This document shows positions 25,467 through 39,006 of a stretch of DNA of 64,000 nt, in pieces. A program made the position numbers and the translations under genes. The notes below the pieces were generated by a model, which made no database searches, had not been told where the DNA came from, and saw only the letters and a program-made list of their open reading frames with translations. The stretch is from Paragonimus westermani (lineage: Eukaryota > Platyhelminthes > Trematoda > Plagiorchiida > Troglotrematidae): positions 188,968 through 252,967 of the forward strand of contig QNGE01000120.1 of the NCBI GenBank assembly GCA_008508345.1. Reading direction: 5' to 3'. Position 1 is the stretch's first letter; every line of letters begins with the position of its first letter.

Positions 25467-28115
25467 TTACAATTTGTTAGTATCTGGTAAGTCATTTATG
25501 TTAGTACATACGGACGATATGCCCCACTAAATTTCAAAATTTCGCCAGACCATTTTATTTAATTACAGTGTTACGAGTACTTGAGGCACGCAAATGATGG
25601 ATTAATGTGGTAATCCAAACTTAGTACTTCGCAGCAATGTGAAGACAAATGTCCACTCAAGTTACCGGTTCCAGTAGGACGGGAGCATCTCGAAATGGGA
25701 GCAAAGGGAACCTGAAAAAGTCCAATATTCAGTAGTTTCAAGTAATAGGAAAGGAGTAAAATTCCAATGTGTAAAAATCCACTTCGTTCGTTGGGCTCTG
25801 AATCTTGCTAGCTGCCGATGCAAATCAGATGAATTGTTTCACAGTAGACCGCACCATTTCTAAGATTTGCAATTAGCCCCCAACTTACAACAGATTTGGC
25901 CTCCGAACCTAAGAAATAATACGTACGTTTACATCTCCGTCTGATGATCTGGTCATTACTTATCTTCATTTTATGAACAGTTTCTAAGTGGTAACCGGCA
26001 GTTACAGGACAGCTACTTGCCATTTACTGCTCACTTTCAGGATGACTTGATAATCTGTTTTCAACCTTTGGTCACCTCAAATTTTAATTTTCAAGCAATG
26101 CACTCAGTACTAAGTGGTGAGGGGTCCTTGCAATTAAAATCATGCGTGAGGTTACGAGTTTCTCCAACCGGTAGCTTGTCTACTAGATCTATCAGGGGCT
26201 CATACGATGTATTCCAGGTCTGCATTATGTCTCGTTGAAATCCTCACGATTGAATTCTGGCATGAATTCGTTGTGTGAAATGACAGTCGTTGTTTTTGCT
26301 TTCTTAAAAAGTTCACGTTTTTTATTGATAACCCTTTGAAGTTGCCGATTAAGTACCCTCCAGTGTAATCGTTGTTATTTAGTCATGTAATCGTTTTGTA
26401 CGGCCATCAATTTTGGAGTTTTACGTTAGTATGAACCGTCAGGTTCTGTGAAAAATTCGGCCGTCTCGGTTAGCATAATCCGGTTTAGAATGAACATAGA
26501 ATTTGGATTATTGTTCTCATGTATGCACTTATATTGAATAATATCACTGAACGGTCAATCCACATTGCAGGCTTATCAACTCACGGCATTTCAAAGGGAA
26601 TCACGAGTCCAGTCTGACTGACCTCGTTCAAGCCTTGAGGAAAAGGTGAAAATTTATTTTGACTACTGATAAGACAGTTTATTTGCAAACGGGAGTTTCG
26701 ATGGTTCTTTTGGTTAATTTAATGCTTTTCCATTTGCTTTTGAAAAGCATGGTTTAAAACAAGCTGGGGGCCCAATAGTTTACCCTCGGACCTACTGATG
26801 TAACTGAATCGTTATCAGCGTAATTTACCTCAAAGTATACAGATACCCTGTCCATTAATTTATCAGTAGAAAATTTACAAAGCTGTTTCTAGACCGCATA
26901 AACAGCTTGTTGCAACGAATCTGTGCTTTTATTGGGTGTATCACAGAGTAGGGTTATTTAATATAAAACAGGCAGGTTCAGATGTACTCATCCATGGTCT
27001 AAAAGTGGTGTAGGGCCTCTCACACGATTTGATTTTTCTGCACTATTCTAGTAGGCAATTAGAAGCTGTAGTGAAATTTCGAAATATCACACTGTTCTCT
27101 TGGTTCATCTTTACAATGTCACAATCTTGTAGTAAGCGAATGATTCGGAAACTTGTTGACATCTGTTTTCAGACGCATTCCTTATTTGTTGGCAATTGTC
27201 AGATGAAACCCAAGTATGATCAGGTGGTCAGTCTTATAGAAAACAGAAACAACCGATCATTTATTTATCATCAGCTTGACTGTCGACTAAAATTTGTTGT
27301 GGTTTTTTACACACAGTCAAAAGCTATAATGCTGTGATAACGTTCAGTATGTCTAGTTAACAGCACCGTCAAGTTTAGAAAAGTCGAAGTGTAATTTATA
27401 CACGAAAAAGATTAACCTACCCGTGAGGAAAACGGTGAAAACTTTAACTGACAGTTTGGTGACAGAATGATCTGACCTGGTCAGATGAGTAAGGATTAGG
27501 GACGAACAGTCTTGTATTATCATAAAATTAATCGTGTCAAATAATGCCGTCAAACGGGTTCATACAACCACTACCGCTTGTCACCCATGTTAGGAAACGA
27601 AACAACATATAAGTTGCATGTTACGGGGAAAATTCTAACTATATTTCGGTACACTTCGGAAATAGCGGCAATGCTGAAGATGTTCAAGAGACTCACCAAA
27701 AGATTACAAAGGTCTACTTGACTGTCTGATCGCTTGTTTGATTTGATATTTCTTCAGTTTCGCCTTTCTTCAGGCAAGCACATAAACTCTACACACAGCT
27801 TATCCCTGTGGTTACCTCTTTGCTTGTAAATGTGGAACAAACCATATGGGCCACACAATACTGGTACTATTCGGACGCATTGCCTTGCTTAAGATGGATT
27901 GAGTAACTCGGGGATTGACGAAAGTATGTTCACCATCGCTCGCCGTGAACTTGACCGAGCCAAGTTATCCAACGGAACAATAGTTACGTAAAATTATTAT
28001 TAAACGAAATCATCATGGCATAATTTGTACTTTTGCAAACCGCGGGTTTAACTTACAATAATCCACACTCAAATAATCTCTGGATTTTAGATGAGACTCA
28101 ACTGTGAAAAGTCGG

Positions 28116-28195
28116 GGCTTCGGCTGGTCTCGAACCAGCGACAGACACAGCATGCCTCAACGCGGCAAGCGCTCTACCAGCTGAGCTACGAAGCC
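28116..28195 (-). repeat. tRNA-like sequence, best preserved copy of family 2
   Basis: On the minus strand this 80-nt unit has a perfect 7-bp acceptor stem (GGCTTCG/CGAAGCC), an A box TAGCTCAGCTGG with GCTC/GAGC D stem, and a B box GGTTCGAGACC in a perfect 5-bp T stem (GCTGG/CCAGC). The anticodon arm is irregular: only four of five pairs form, and the loop GCGTTGA lacks the invariant T before a would-be GTT anticodon. The variable region is about 12 nt. Decayed relatives nearby support a tRNA-derived repeat, but an atypical tRNA gene cannot be excluded. Confidence 0.6.
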
Positions 28196-28199
28196 ACAC

Positions 28200-28200
28200 N
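28200..28200. other. Ambiguous base (N), probable assembly join
   Basis: A single N sits exactly at the edge of the tRNA-like unit and is followed by a near-copy of the sequence found 117 bases earlier. A compressed gap or chimeric join is likely. Confidence 0.6.
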
Positions 28201-28255
28201 ATTTTAGATGAGACCCAACTGTGTCTGTCGTTGGTTCGAATCCAGCAGAAGCGCA
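28201..28255 (+). repeat. Partial tRNA-derived repeat (family 2), opposite orientation
   Basis: Just after an N, 'attttagatgagacccaact' repeats the 28084-28103 sequence and runs directly into 'gtgtctgtcgttggttcgaa', the 3' half of the tRNA-like unit in plus orientation. It is probably two repeat copies joined at an assembly gap. Confidence 0.5.
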
Positions 28256-31200
28256 GAATTTTCAAAGTTGGATCGCATTTAAATTCATAAATCTGCTATA
28301 CTACTCATTAGTCATCTCTGGATTGTTTGTAACAAGATCTGTGAATATGCCGTTCGTATTCGATGGTTACATTTGTTAATTCTTACGCGTGCGTTCTAAT
28401 TCACTGACCTGATAAAAATATTCATTGCATGTTTTCAAAAGTTGGCCCTCTTCATTGACTTGAACGACACTGTTCGAATACGGTCAGCGTTATATGCAGA
28501 TATTTCAAAATAATTGACCAATCGCAAGTTTGCAATACTGTGAACACGTTTTCCATCACATGCCATCAGCCAACAGGCTAAAAAATATAATTACTTTCCT
28601 GTGCTTGTCAAATTCACATATTTCCCGTTGTCCGAAACCGTCGATTACATTTGTGAGGTCGTCAAAACAAATCATATCAATTTGTCTCTACCGAATACAC
28701 TCTTGAGTGAAAATTTATTCTTGTTCACAGAAGGTGTCAACTTTTATCGTTCAGAGTAGTTAAGCGAAGTGGCTGTGAATGCGATAGTTTTAGAATATCC
28801 AAAATACCCCATCTTTGCAAACACTTTCATTCCTTCATTTGAGTAGAGGTTAGCTTGCATGCATCGACATTGCCGCTGGCAATATAGTAATATTTGGTCA
28901 AACAGAATGATAATTGATAAACTAATGCAGCACTTGAACAAATGTCGTCCTAATCTGAAGGTGACATTTGAATCTGATATCCTAATCTGCCCACCAGTCC
29001 TAAAAATACTCTCAAGTTGTCGGGAAGGTGGCTCTTGAAGAAAACTGTCGACTGGGAATCCAAATGGCCCGGTCAATAGTTGAACGTTAGTACCTTCACG
29101 ACAGTCTAAAGTAAATCAATAGTGACGAATAATTCGTCCACACGAGCAAGATAAATCTCCAGACAGGAGCATTTTGCAGAGAAACTATACATAAGCGATG
29201 GTTTGTTTGAAAGGTTCCAGAACAACACAGATGACGAAGACAGTCAGCAGAGAAAATCGTTGTATTGGAAGAGGGTTTACACAGAACTGTTACATGAAGG
29301 TGAGTACACCGCGTATAAAAACAACCATATTTACCATAGGTGGTAAACGAACATTTGATGCACGTGAAATCCGTTAAATTGCTCGGATTAGAAGCTGTTA
29401 GCGTCAAGCGATCGAAATAGAACAAGTTGTCGCTGCCATCTCACAGTGTGTCTACCGATTTTTACATTCTAAGAGAAAAGGTCACTCTGGGCATACGAAA
29501 GGCAACTTGTTTTTCTACCAAAATTCGCCGTATTAAATAATCCGATAACCAAATGGTATTCGCGCGTGACGATGAGAATCACCGTACCTGCTGAGACATG
29601 CGGCCCAACTTAATACACAATCAGTATTACGTGCGTTTTGTTATTTGGCAAAACCGTAAACGACTCACTTCTAAAATACATACTCTTCTAGCCTTTTTCA
29701 CTTAAACACTTCTGTGATCGTTGCAGTTAATTCAAGCTTGACAATAAAACTTTCTCGGTGAAAAATACCTATCTTGGGATGGTTAAAAACTCTGTTTCTA
29801 GAAAACGAAGTTATAAATGACTGCAGAAATTTCGACCATGATTTATCTTTGATCCGACGAAGCGTGGTTAGTAGTACACTTTGAAGTGCACTTCCAGGAG
29901 AGGTGAATGTACTAACTCCTTTTAAGATTTCGGATGGCTAGCACTTATCTAGAAAAGGCCCAAATGAGAAAAAAAGCTTTATTCGCCTGGATTGAAACCA
30001 GCTACGGAAGTAGTGTGCATTGATTGATGGAAATTCATCACAAGCGAGCGACGGGTTTCACTTAATGCCGTTTTAACTAAATGTACTAACGTAGAAGAGA
30101 CGGATGCTGAGGTTTGTAGATATCGGTTCATTTGTACGTATATTTTATGCATACTTAACACAGGTAATGTCCTGTCCAGCTTTGTCCAGCACAAGTAAAT
30201 GACAATTTACTGATAGCCTAACGGATAGTGCTTTTCATAGATTCTAGCCAGTGTATATATAGTCGTTATACCACTTTACTCTTTGAAATCTCTGGTCACT
30301 TGTCTGCGCTCAAAGAGTATGGATCAACATTTCCAGTCGATGATATTCGCCTTTCAGCTCAATTTTGTTTCATTTCTACTAAATATTCGGCGATTCAGTC
30401 GCCAACAATAAGCTGTGATTCAAATAGAGTGCACATAACAGTTACTCGATTGTTCCCTTCACTGTACCTAGCTGTGCAATTCAGATTGGTGCATGGAATG
30501 AGAGAAAAAAAAGGTTGACGAGTGTATCCGCTTTCACTGTGAATGTCCAAACTTGTTTTGCTTGACCCCTACGATTCAACCGATCAGCCAGTGACTTAAG
30601 AGGAACACATTGCATGTGTACTCATTTTGTGAGCCAGCAAATGCTGCTTCGAGCAACAAAACTACCCTAAAAAGGTGTTTTAATATAAAAATTGTAGTCA
30701 TGATCAAAAGAGCAGTTATTACGGGCTAAAACTAGGCAAGGCTATGACTACGAAGTATACGTCGTGAGCAACTTGAGTTTCTTTGAGATTCTTCGTTGAC
30801 AGGGTAATTCGATCTGACCACCTGAACATTCGTAAAAGCGTCTATGAGTAAACAAACAAAAGCGGCAAGTTACAGGGTTTAATATAGTGTCAATAGAGCA
30901 CTGGTCAGTACGCTTGTCTCATGTGCATCTAAGTCGGAGTTTTATTCCCATTCGATACAAGGACATTCACGATCTGTTAGGGTAAACATGAAAGAATCTC
31001 CAGAGTGGCGTTTTGTTTTATGTGCCATTATTTGTTTTTTTTCAGATAGTAAACAGCCGTCCACTTCGAATGGGTTCCATTCTGTAAAAAAATTCGTATA
31101 CGTAATATATACAACAACAATATACAATATTTCCATGTAATGATTACTCAACACGTACCTCATATTTTACACTTCCACGGTCTCGATGAATAAGCGCTTG

Positions 31201-33980
31201 AGGAAGAGGCATCTGTGACAGAAAGAGTTAAAGTTTGATCCGATGACTGTCGGCATGACCAAATGCTTCACAAAAATATTCCACACATTTCACAAGCAAA
31301 TAAAGATTGGTGTGAATAAACATGAAGTTACTAGCATCCTTCACAACAAGACTGATACTTCATGCTCTTATGGTGTTACAGTGAGCTATCAAAACCATTC
31401 AAAGACCTAATTGTTACCATACAATAAACGTGGCATCCAAGTGTTTCAAAACCTAATATAATATAGTTTTATTGTCTTAATTATGCCCCAAGCCGATATG
31501 GACCATCAGTGTGAGTTCGTCTTAGGTTGTTCGAATATGAACTCCTCTTACAAGAAAACCTTTCATGCAGAACTGCATCCCACAGTAAAAGATTTTCCCA
31601 AGCGGTAAGATCATTATCGGGGATCAAGCGGTAACATCCTTCTCATCCCACTGAAGAGCAGGTACTTAGATTTTGATGTAAACAACATGGCAAGCTATTC
31701 CGCAGCATCAGTTGGCTTAACTGCTCATTGACTACGAACTCAGTCTATGTCTTGCTTATACCCATTTGTACAGTTTGCTGCCAGAACTTTTGATACTTTC
31801 AGTCGCTTAACCTTTGAACCATTAGGTAAGTCATCGCTTTGCTTTTGACATTCTTGTGAGCTGACTGAACGGTCAACTGAAGATAGGTATTTCTTTAAAT
31901 AGCCATGGTACTTTTGCAGATGAATGAAGGGGTAAATTTGGACTGACGGTGAAAATCTTGGAGTTGAAAGACAATAATCTATGTTTGATGTTCCGAAGAC
32001 GACAGGGAGAAATTTTTGATTTGTTGTACACACCAATGAAACTTTCCGTGGCTGTGGGCGTTTTGTGCAGAAATGATAACAAATTCAAATGGCATCGGAC
32101 TAGTCTTATTTTCAAAGTTGGTTAAGAGAGTTTGGGCCAAAAATTCGTTCCGGCTATTATACACTGATACAAGCTACATAATGGTTTCACTTCCGTAAAC
32201 ACGCAATCATCATTTATACGTTTTGTGTTGCCGCTTCAGTGAAGTCCCTGAAGGCAGGCAAATAGCACTATCCTGAAGTTCACAAAGCAGTATGTCAATT
32301 TTTTAAAGTTGTAACTGCTAAACTGGCAATCATCTAATTTTTAATGGAATAGCTATAACGGCACCACTGTTGGTAGTCCGAGAGTTTTCCACCTATAGAA
32401 GAGCACTATATCCAACTGGAGAGATTGGACTGATTCACAGTTTCATTGGAGGTTTTGTGGGATTTAATCGTCCTTCATCTAACAGGTTCAACCCACAAGT
32501 TTGACTGCAACTGCGACGAAAAATGCACCAGTACAGCTGATCGAGGTCTGTGACTTAGAATAGAGAAATTCAACCATACACGATGAGGACTTGATGTTCC
32601 GAATGAACCTAAGCGATTCAGCCGTATATCGCAAGCGAGTCGTCTCGGTCAAGAAATGCTTTCTGGAAACCCTTCATACTTTCTACCTAACTAGTGTTTT
32701 TTAATAGTTATAAATCATCTTCAAACCGTCTACACCGGAGTCATTGGAAACGTACGCTAACAAACCAAAACGAAAAACTACTGTGGGGGTGGACCACTTT
32801 TTACTTCGCTCCTTAAGGTTTTGTACATCAGCAAATAAGTGTGCCCATCAGCCCAGGTTTCCAGTTCCATTCTAATTTGTATGTCTCGCTTTCGTTAGAT
32901 AAATAAAAAATTGCGTAGACGATGGTCTACTGGTGTCAATAATCAAATCTGTGTGGGTAGAATTTGCGTTCCTACAGACGGCGCTGTTAATCGGCGAATC
33001 CACAAATCGGTAAATATTGCTCTAATCTTCGATGAAGCGTAAGCTGTAAACAAGTACAGAGTGCAGTTTTGATTTTCTCATTTCTACATGGTTGCAATAA
33101 CTTAACTCATTTAAAATGTCCAGCTTAAACCAGAGATTGACAACGCATTTCCCAACACCGTGGGACTCGCAACTATTTACATGGCGAGTTCAACAAAATG
33201 TAATTGAATGAAAGCAGCAGCTTGAACTCAACTATAATTAAGTGACTCAGAGTCTACCGTAATTAAGACGGTTTGTCAAGTATCCTCCATTTTTCCCTTC
33301 ACATTGATCAGTTGTATTCTGGTGTAAAATTACTTATGGTTCCGAAGGGTGGACAAAACCAAGCTCGGTTTCAAGAACACAATACCTAAAATGCAAGTAT
33401 GACCTGGCAGTTTCAGTAAAAGGTTCTATTTATTCCACAAATGAGTAACAAGTCCTACGGTTAACAAGGTGTAGCTTATCGTTTTGTAATTTATAGGACA
33501 GATCGTTCAAAACTTCCAGGTGGCACTATTTTTAACTTGCATGTTAATTTGAGGTATACTTGAAATAGATGATATTTTTTGGTGAGAATTTCAGAGTCGA
33601 GTAAAAACAAAGGATGGCAGGTGGGATAAAAACTGGAAAGACAGGCTGAAATAAATAATTAACAAAAGTGAACAGGTTGATGCGTAAATCACTATTAGAA
33701 ATTATACGTTTGCTAAATCACATGACGAGTCTACACACAAATTCGCATCTGTTGCATTTACACTGTAGCTGTTTTCGGTTGTGTCACTTAATGAGTCTGG
33801 ATAAAAGAAGACACTGCAAACTTACGTCCCAACGCTCGGACAGGGCGAAAGTATCACTAATTTAGACACCTAAATTGTGATGATAGCTTGTGAACAAAAC
33901 CCCTTTTAGTTTCGCTTGACTATATTCGAAGAATCTGCGCTCATAAATATTATCTACCAACAAATTAAGAAAGTACTCAC

Positions 33981-34145
33981 TCGGAATTTGGGAAAAAATA
34001 GATAGATCAGGTATAAAAACGGCAGCAGCGGGAGAAAAATCAGCAGGAATTGAAAGCGCTGCATTCCCTCGTAGTCTCGAATACAAAACATGGGATGGTA
34101 GAACAGATTTTCCAGTTGGTGTTGGCAATTTGGATGAGCAACAAA
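33981..34145 (-). CDS. TRPC: TRPC channel, exon b: 'HPNCQ' motif and pre-S1 hydrophobic segment
   Basis: This 165-bp exon (55 codons, both boundaries phase 0) begins FVAHPNCQHQLENLFYHP and ends at PKFR. The A-H-P-N-C-Q stretch directly after a K-K end of the previous exon is a strong TRPC signature. It is followed by a long hydrophobic run (about residues 32-52, rich in F, L, I and P) corresponding to the elbow before S1. The acceptor is ctgtccag and the donor is GTGAGT, a good consensus. The next exon (24019) also starts in phase 0, so the reading frame joins without loss. The intron upstream is 4.7 kb and the one downstream is about 10 kb. No stop or frameshift is seen. Confidence 0.87.
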
Positions 34146-37100
34146 CTGGACAGATATTGTTCCATTCGAAGTGTGAGGTCGCAGACGAGACGGAATGGAA
34201 CGAATGCACATAAAAACATCGCAAATTCCACGAGAAACAAATGAGATTAACGATAGTGAGCTAGGATTACGTTTGAGTGCGGAGTTTTAAAACCTTCACT
34301 GCCTCAAACACAACACCTAACTATAATTAACATTAAAAGCATGAAGAGTTATTACGTAGTCTTAAAGCTTCATTGGACAAAAAAGTAATTATCTAAAAAC
34401 CTAATCTGATTTTAAATGAATGTGCGGTTTTATCGTTTCTTAACAAATATTGTCCAGGTTAAATGCCAAAGTCCTAGAGCTTTTACGTTTGTTTTCGAAC
34501 AACCGGCCGTACATCATAGCGAAATATGAACAAAATATTTTCGGGCTGCGATTCAGTCGTTTGGCCAGGTGAAAAACGTATCGATCATACTGCATTGCGT
34601 CTGTCACAACCACTTACTCAGGAACTTAAGAAACAATGAATTAGCCGGCCTTTGACTCACATTTTCTGGTCACTTCGAATTAAAACATCTCTATCACTTA
34701 TTGGTTTCTCCATGTTGCAGGTTTGTTGTAAGTTCGTTCTACGGTAGTTTGCTCTGTAATACCTAAAGCTTACACATCGTAAAACATCAAGACGTGATTA
34801 ATTGAATTTCAAGGCCACATACAGCTTGCGACCGTGTAAATATAATAAAAAAAGGGGCGGACAAATCCAAATCGCATAACACCAGTTTTTACCAAACACT
34901 ACGTTTACTTTATGAGTTCTTCAGGATAAGAAAATGTATTATAGTATGCATGAACTTCATTTTATGTGATCAGTCGACTGCATGAATGTTCAGTCACGTG
35001 GATTTCATACAGAGCAGCCGAGCACTGTTCGTGACCGTTTCACCCATTGTGAAAACAAATACTTGGATACTGTTAGAATTGTGCAGAAGAGGTGGTCAGC
35101 TTTTAGAAAATGACTGCCTCAGTACCCTCAGCTAACAACATTCAGGTTTGTTGCCGTAGTACGACAACCGTTCACCTGTGGCAGCTGTGTGCGATTACCA
35201 TAATTGTTTATTCGTTGTTTTTATTGTGGTAATAATCTGCTTGACTGCATGTTTTATGCAGTAAAACTGATGAAAAATGAACAAGATGCTTACAGGTGAC
35301 AATAAACGGCTTCTTACGGTCTCGATTATGTATGTGAGCATTAAAATATTTATAGACTGTTGTCGAGCTCACTAAATTCGCACGCATCTTAATGTGCAGA
35401 CCACCTAAATTAAAATCCTTATATTCATGAGGATTTTCAACGATGCTTTACTGAGAGATATCTATACAAAATATAAATGTTTAGGAACTGACAGGCGCGT
35501 GTAGAACTCCCGTTTACACTGAATTTCTGAACACCGAACTGACTTCGCGATCGGCTCGACAAGAAATGACTTTCCGGAAGGCATCCAAACCCATTACAAT
35601 CGAAACATCTATTGACTCATTATCAATCCTAGCAACACAACTAACTTGCTGAACTGCAGCAGGTACACAGATAACTTGAGAGACAAAAACTGGGAACTGT
35701 TACCTGTCTTGTCCGCACAGTTCCACCAACACTGGTCAAAAGTACTCAGTCCGCCTCTTTATGTTTTTTAAATTATAACCATGCATCCATTTGCTTAACC
35801 CGGTAGCCGTTTTTCTGTTATTTGCAAACTCAAACCCAGTTTATCTATCAAGTGAGTGGCTCATCAACACGGAACCGTTCACGCGTATCAATATCGATGT
35901 ACACTCCAACTCAACAATTAATTTCTGGGGTTTGTAAGAACCTACCTCGTGTCAGTTTAGTCTCACCTTAAGTAAAACGTTATCGCCGGAAAATTCATAT
36001 AATTGACGCCAGTGACGTTTTTTGGACGTGGATGTTTCTAGTTCTTCAAGTTCTCACCAGTACACCATCGTTCAGGTTGATAAAGGTGTGCTTAAATGCA
36101 CCTAAATTTTCAGCGGATAATTTAAGGCACGCGGATAAAACTTTTAATTTTCCGCTGTAAACACTGCGATACAACCAAATTTATATGAAGTCCTCACTTC
36201 TAGAAAATTGTCACCCGAGCGTGTGACAGAGTATATATATATATATGGGTATATATGACTACACGTGAATTTTTATGTTACTGAGTAGAACTCGACTTTC
36301 ATTGTTCCTTCATCAATCGGAAACACTTCAGTGTCAGATTTACCAACTCGTAAACAAGTGGTCTCTTTTATTGTATCTAGTTTTTCATTAGCTAATTCGG
36401 GATGTTTGAATACATTCACAAAATGTTTCGTTCGATGCAGTAGAACCCAGCACACATCGGTGAATTTCAGTTAAAAACTGAGGCAATTTGTTGGCTGAAC
36501 TCTGACTACCAGAAGTCCTCCTGTCCTCTCAAATTTATCTCAATTTCTAATCGGTTGTGTAACAAGATACTTCAGCTTCCGTGTGCCGTACCCAAACGCC
36601 TGAGATTTTCTGCTGGTTTTTGCTTACTACAATTCACATGAACGGTGAACTCAGTTTTACACATGATATCAAACGATCAAGTGAAAATCATTATGAATCC
36701 CATGAAGATTGGATAGTACAGCATTTGATAGAAAGCTGCACTGGTCCATTCTTTTCTAAACTGTGACTAACCGCGCTTGTGCTTTTATCCGCGATGGACA
36801 GGAAGTAAATTTCATAGTTGAAAGTCTCCATTATCAAGAGTATACAACATTTTTCAGACTTAAATAGGCTTGAGTGATGAATGTTTTGTGACTACTGGAC
36901 GTCTAGTGTAATTTCCGATTAGCCGGCTGCGTAACTGTTGCAATCGGATAGATCCACGGTGGATACGAACTGCTGCAAAGAGCACTAATCACCCTTCTTT
37001 TTTACAACACTTAAGTTGAATTGAATGAAATAGCCAATTTATAAGCTAGCACTGTATCTAAGATTTGAGTTATTACAGGGATGTTAAAGCTGAGCATAAC

Positions 37101-38829
37101 TTTCTGCTAACTTTGTGAATGGCTCTGAGAAAATTTAATTTATTTGGCACGTTAATGTTCAACGAACCACATTTAATGTGTACTTCTCAGACGTTGCGAG
37201 ATGAAGTTTGTGTTTGTCGTCAAATCTCCAGACACAGTACATATACGAACAATGTCACCTTTAGTGATAAAATTCGTTCATCCTTATTTCCACAAAAACG
37301 CCAGTCGAACGATTTCTTGCAGATAGCAAACGTCATTATGAACATAGCCTAGATTCTTGTTATAGATTCCCCAGGCCTCCTGAATTTGACCCTATCTATC
37401 AGGGAATGTGATCGGTGCGAAACCAATTTCATTTGAATCACTTTCGGTCTACTCAGAGATCCACCACGAATACCCTAAGGGAAAGTCGTCGTGTATTTTT
37501 GCTCTCAAGGTTAGTTAATGACTCAGCCTGCGGCAAAATAATGACGATTAATGTGTTTTTGAATTGGGGGCAAATACGTATCCACTGTACTGATCACTGT
37601 GTTACAGGGTTTTGTCTTGAAACCCAAAGATATTTGACTGATAAGGTCATGATCACATAAAATTATTCTGCCGAAAACTATTCAAGCAGGAACACTGATT
37701 TCAGATTTTATACTTAATGGTGCTCGTCAATAGTGTGCGTATTCGTCTGCACTGGGGGGCTAAAGTCAGTTCCATAAGTTTTATGAGACGTGCAGTCGAC
37801 CAGCCTTTCACACACCCAAGTGTAAACAGGAAACCGAACGTGAACGTTCTTTCTCACTGGATTTTTGGTTAATGTGCGTGTGACTGATCCACTCCTAGTC
37901 AGGTATACAAACTGCCCTTTTAGTTTCAGTTGAAAAACCTGAGAGAGTTACCGTTACACAAGAAAAGTGACGCTACTTAGTCCGTCCTACACCATATTCA
38001 TAAAAAACATCATTTTGTTTGGGTAACCGCATTTCCTGAACCTAATTCAACTTCACATAACCAAGCGTTCAACCATGCTGTTGCTACCGTCCGAAACTAC
38101 GAATTGGTGCTGTGTTCAGAAAGAACTGCTTGTGCGTTTGTCCTAACCATGGTAGTAGCATTGATTAAGGACTACATGATATTTCCTTCTGTACACTACC
38201 GATTAATTTTAGATTCTGTGAGTGCAGCCAAACTGTTCACGATGTATGATTGTGAACAGGCATCGAAATATGTCTGGGCCTATTTCAGGAGTATCAGAAT
38301 TCTGCCCTTTCTCTTCAAAACCATGAAATAAATGTTATATTTCAAACAATTCACTACAAATACAGGACCAAACGGCGTTCTTTGGGCTGCGTAGTTACCA
38401 AATGAATTAATTCACCATGCTCTTTTAGAAATGAACACCAACCGCATCATTCGATACTGTTTAATTCAAACAAAAACGTTATTGTCTTCCATTGTTTATT
38501 GTTATGTAGAAAAGACCATTGTAAATATCCTACATTTTGGTCCTGTGGCTATGTTCATAAACACGCTGTAGTACACTACAACTTGTTTACAAAAACACCA
38601 CAAGTAACAAAGTGCATTTTATTTCAAATCTAAAATATTTACTTTCTCCAGTTAACAAGTAACGTATTTTGTTACAATGAAATGAATTCTATCGCATTTT
38701 GAATGGTCCACTAATTTCTGAGATATCGTGAACAATTTGACAGCAATTGAGGCCTGATAGAATAAAAGTCGATCAATTTCACAACCCTGAGAAAACTGAC
38801 AACGGGAGCTTTGGTTACCAGACAGTTAC
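34146..38829 (-). other. TRPC intron, 4.7 kb
   Basis: This intron is bounded by GTAACT and ctgtccag. It contains a short (TA)n run at 36232-36246. No genes or older repeats were recognised. Confidence 0.78.
36232..36246. repeat. (TA)n microsatellite
   Basis: About seven TA units, followed by gggtatatatg. Confidence 0.85.
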
Positions 38830-39006
38830 CTTTTTCTCTCGAGAATGAATGGCGATTTTCACCGTTTCCAGCGGGTGCTTCAATCCTTGTGTTGATTGAT
38901 CAAAGTCACCGCGAAGAAGACAGTGCACTTCGTCGGATGTGCGGCACAAATCAATACAACTGACTGCAAAGTCCATGCATTTTTTTGCAAGGTCAGAGTA
39001 TTCCTC
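38830..39006 (-). CDS. TRPC: TRPC channel, exon a: C-terminal part of the cytoplasmic TRP_2 linker
   Basis: This 177-bp exon is read on the minus strand and encodes 59 codons starting EEYSDLAKKCMDFAVSCIDL and ending ...IAIHSREKK. The pattern E-Y-x-x-L-x-x-x-C-x-D-F-A-V followed by a D-L-C-R stretch and 'KIAI' is typical of the conserved linker between the ankyrin repeats and the membrane domain of TRPC channels. A pyrimidine-rich acceptor (ending ctctcag) precedes it and a GTAACT donor follows. Both boundaries are phase 0, matching the next exon at 34145-33981. It is the most 5' exon I could find. The ankyrin-repeat exons that should come before it were not recognised up to 64000, so they are probably outside the window or too short to spot by eye. 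The linker helps assemble the tetrameric cation channel. I am confident of the family, not of the paralogue. Confidence 0.85.

Larger units (their letters stand above)
24020..33980 (-). other. TRPC intron, 10 kb
   Basis: This intron is bounded by GTGAGT and gctcacag. It contains a 5'-truncated SINE (25297-25466) and two tRNA-derived repeat copies around an N at 28200. Several open frames of about 100 codons on either strand, for example 28744-29076 and 29096-29425, show no family resemblance and are taken as chance. Confidence 0.8.

Noticed and set aside
28116..28195. A functional tRNA gene
   Set aside because: The acceptor, D and T stems are good, but the anticodon arm is irregular, T33 is absent and the variable region is odd. 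Decayed copies occur nearby, so it is listed as a tRNA-derived repeat.
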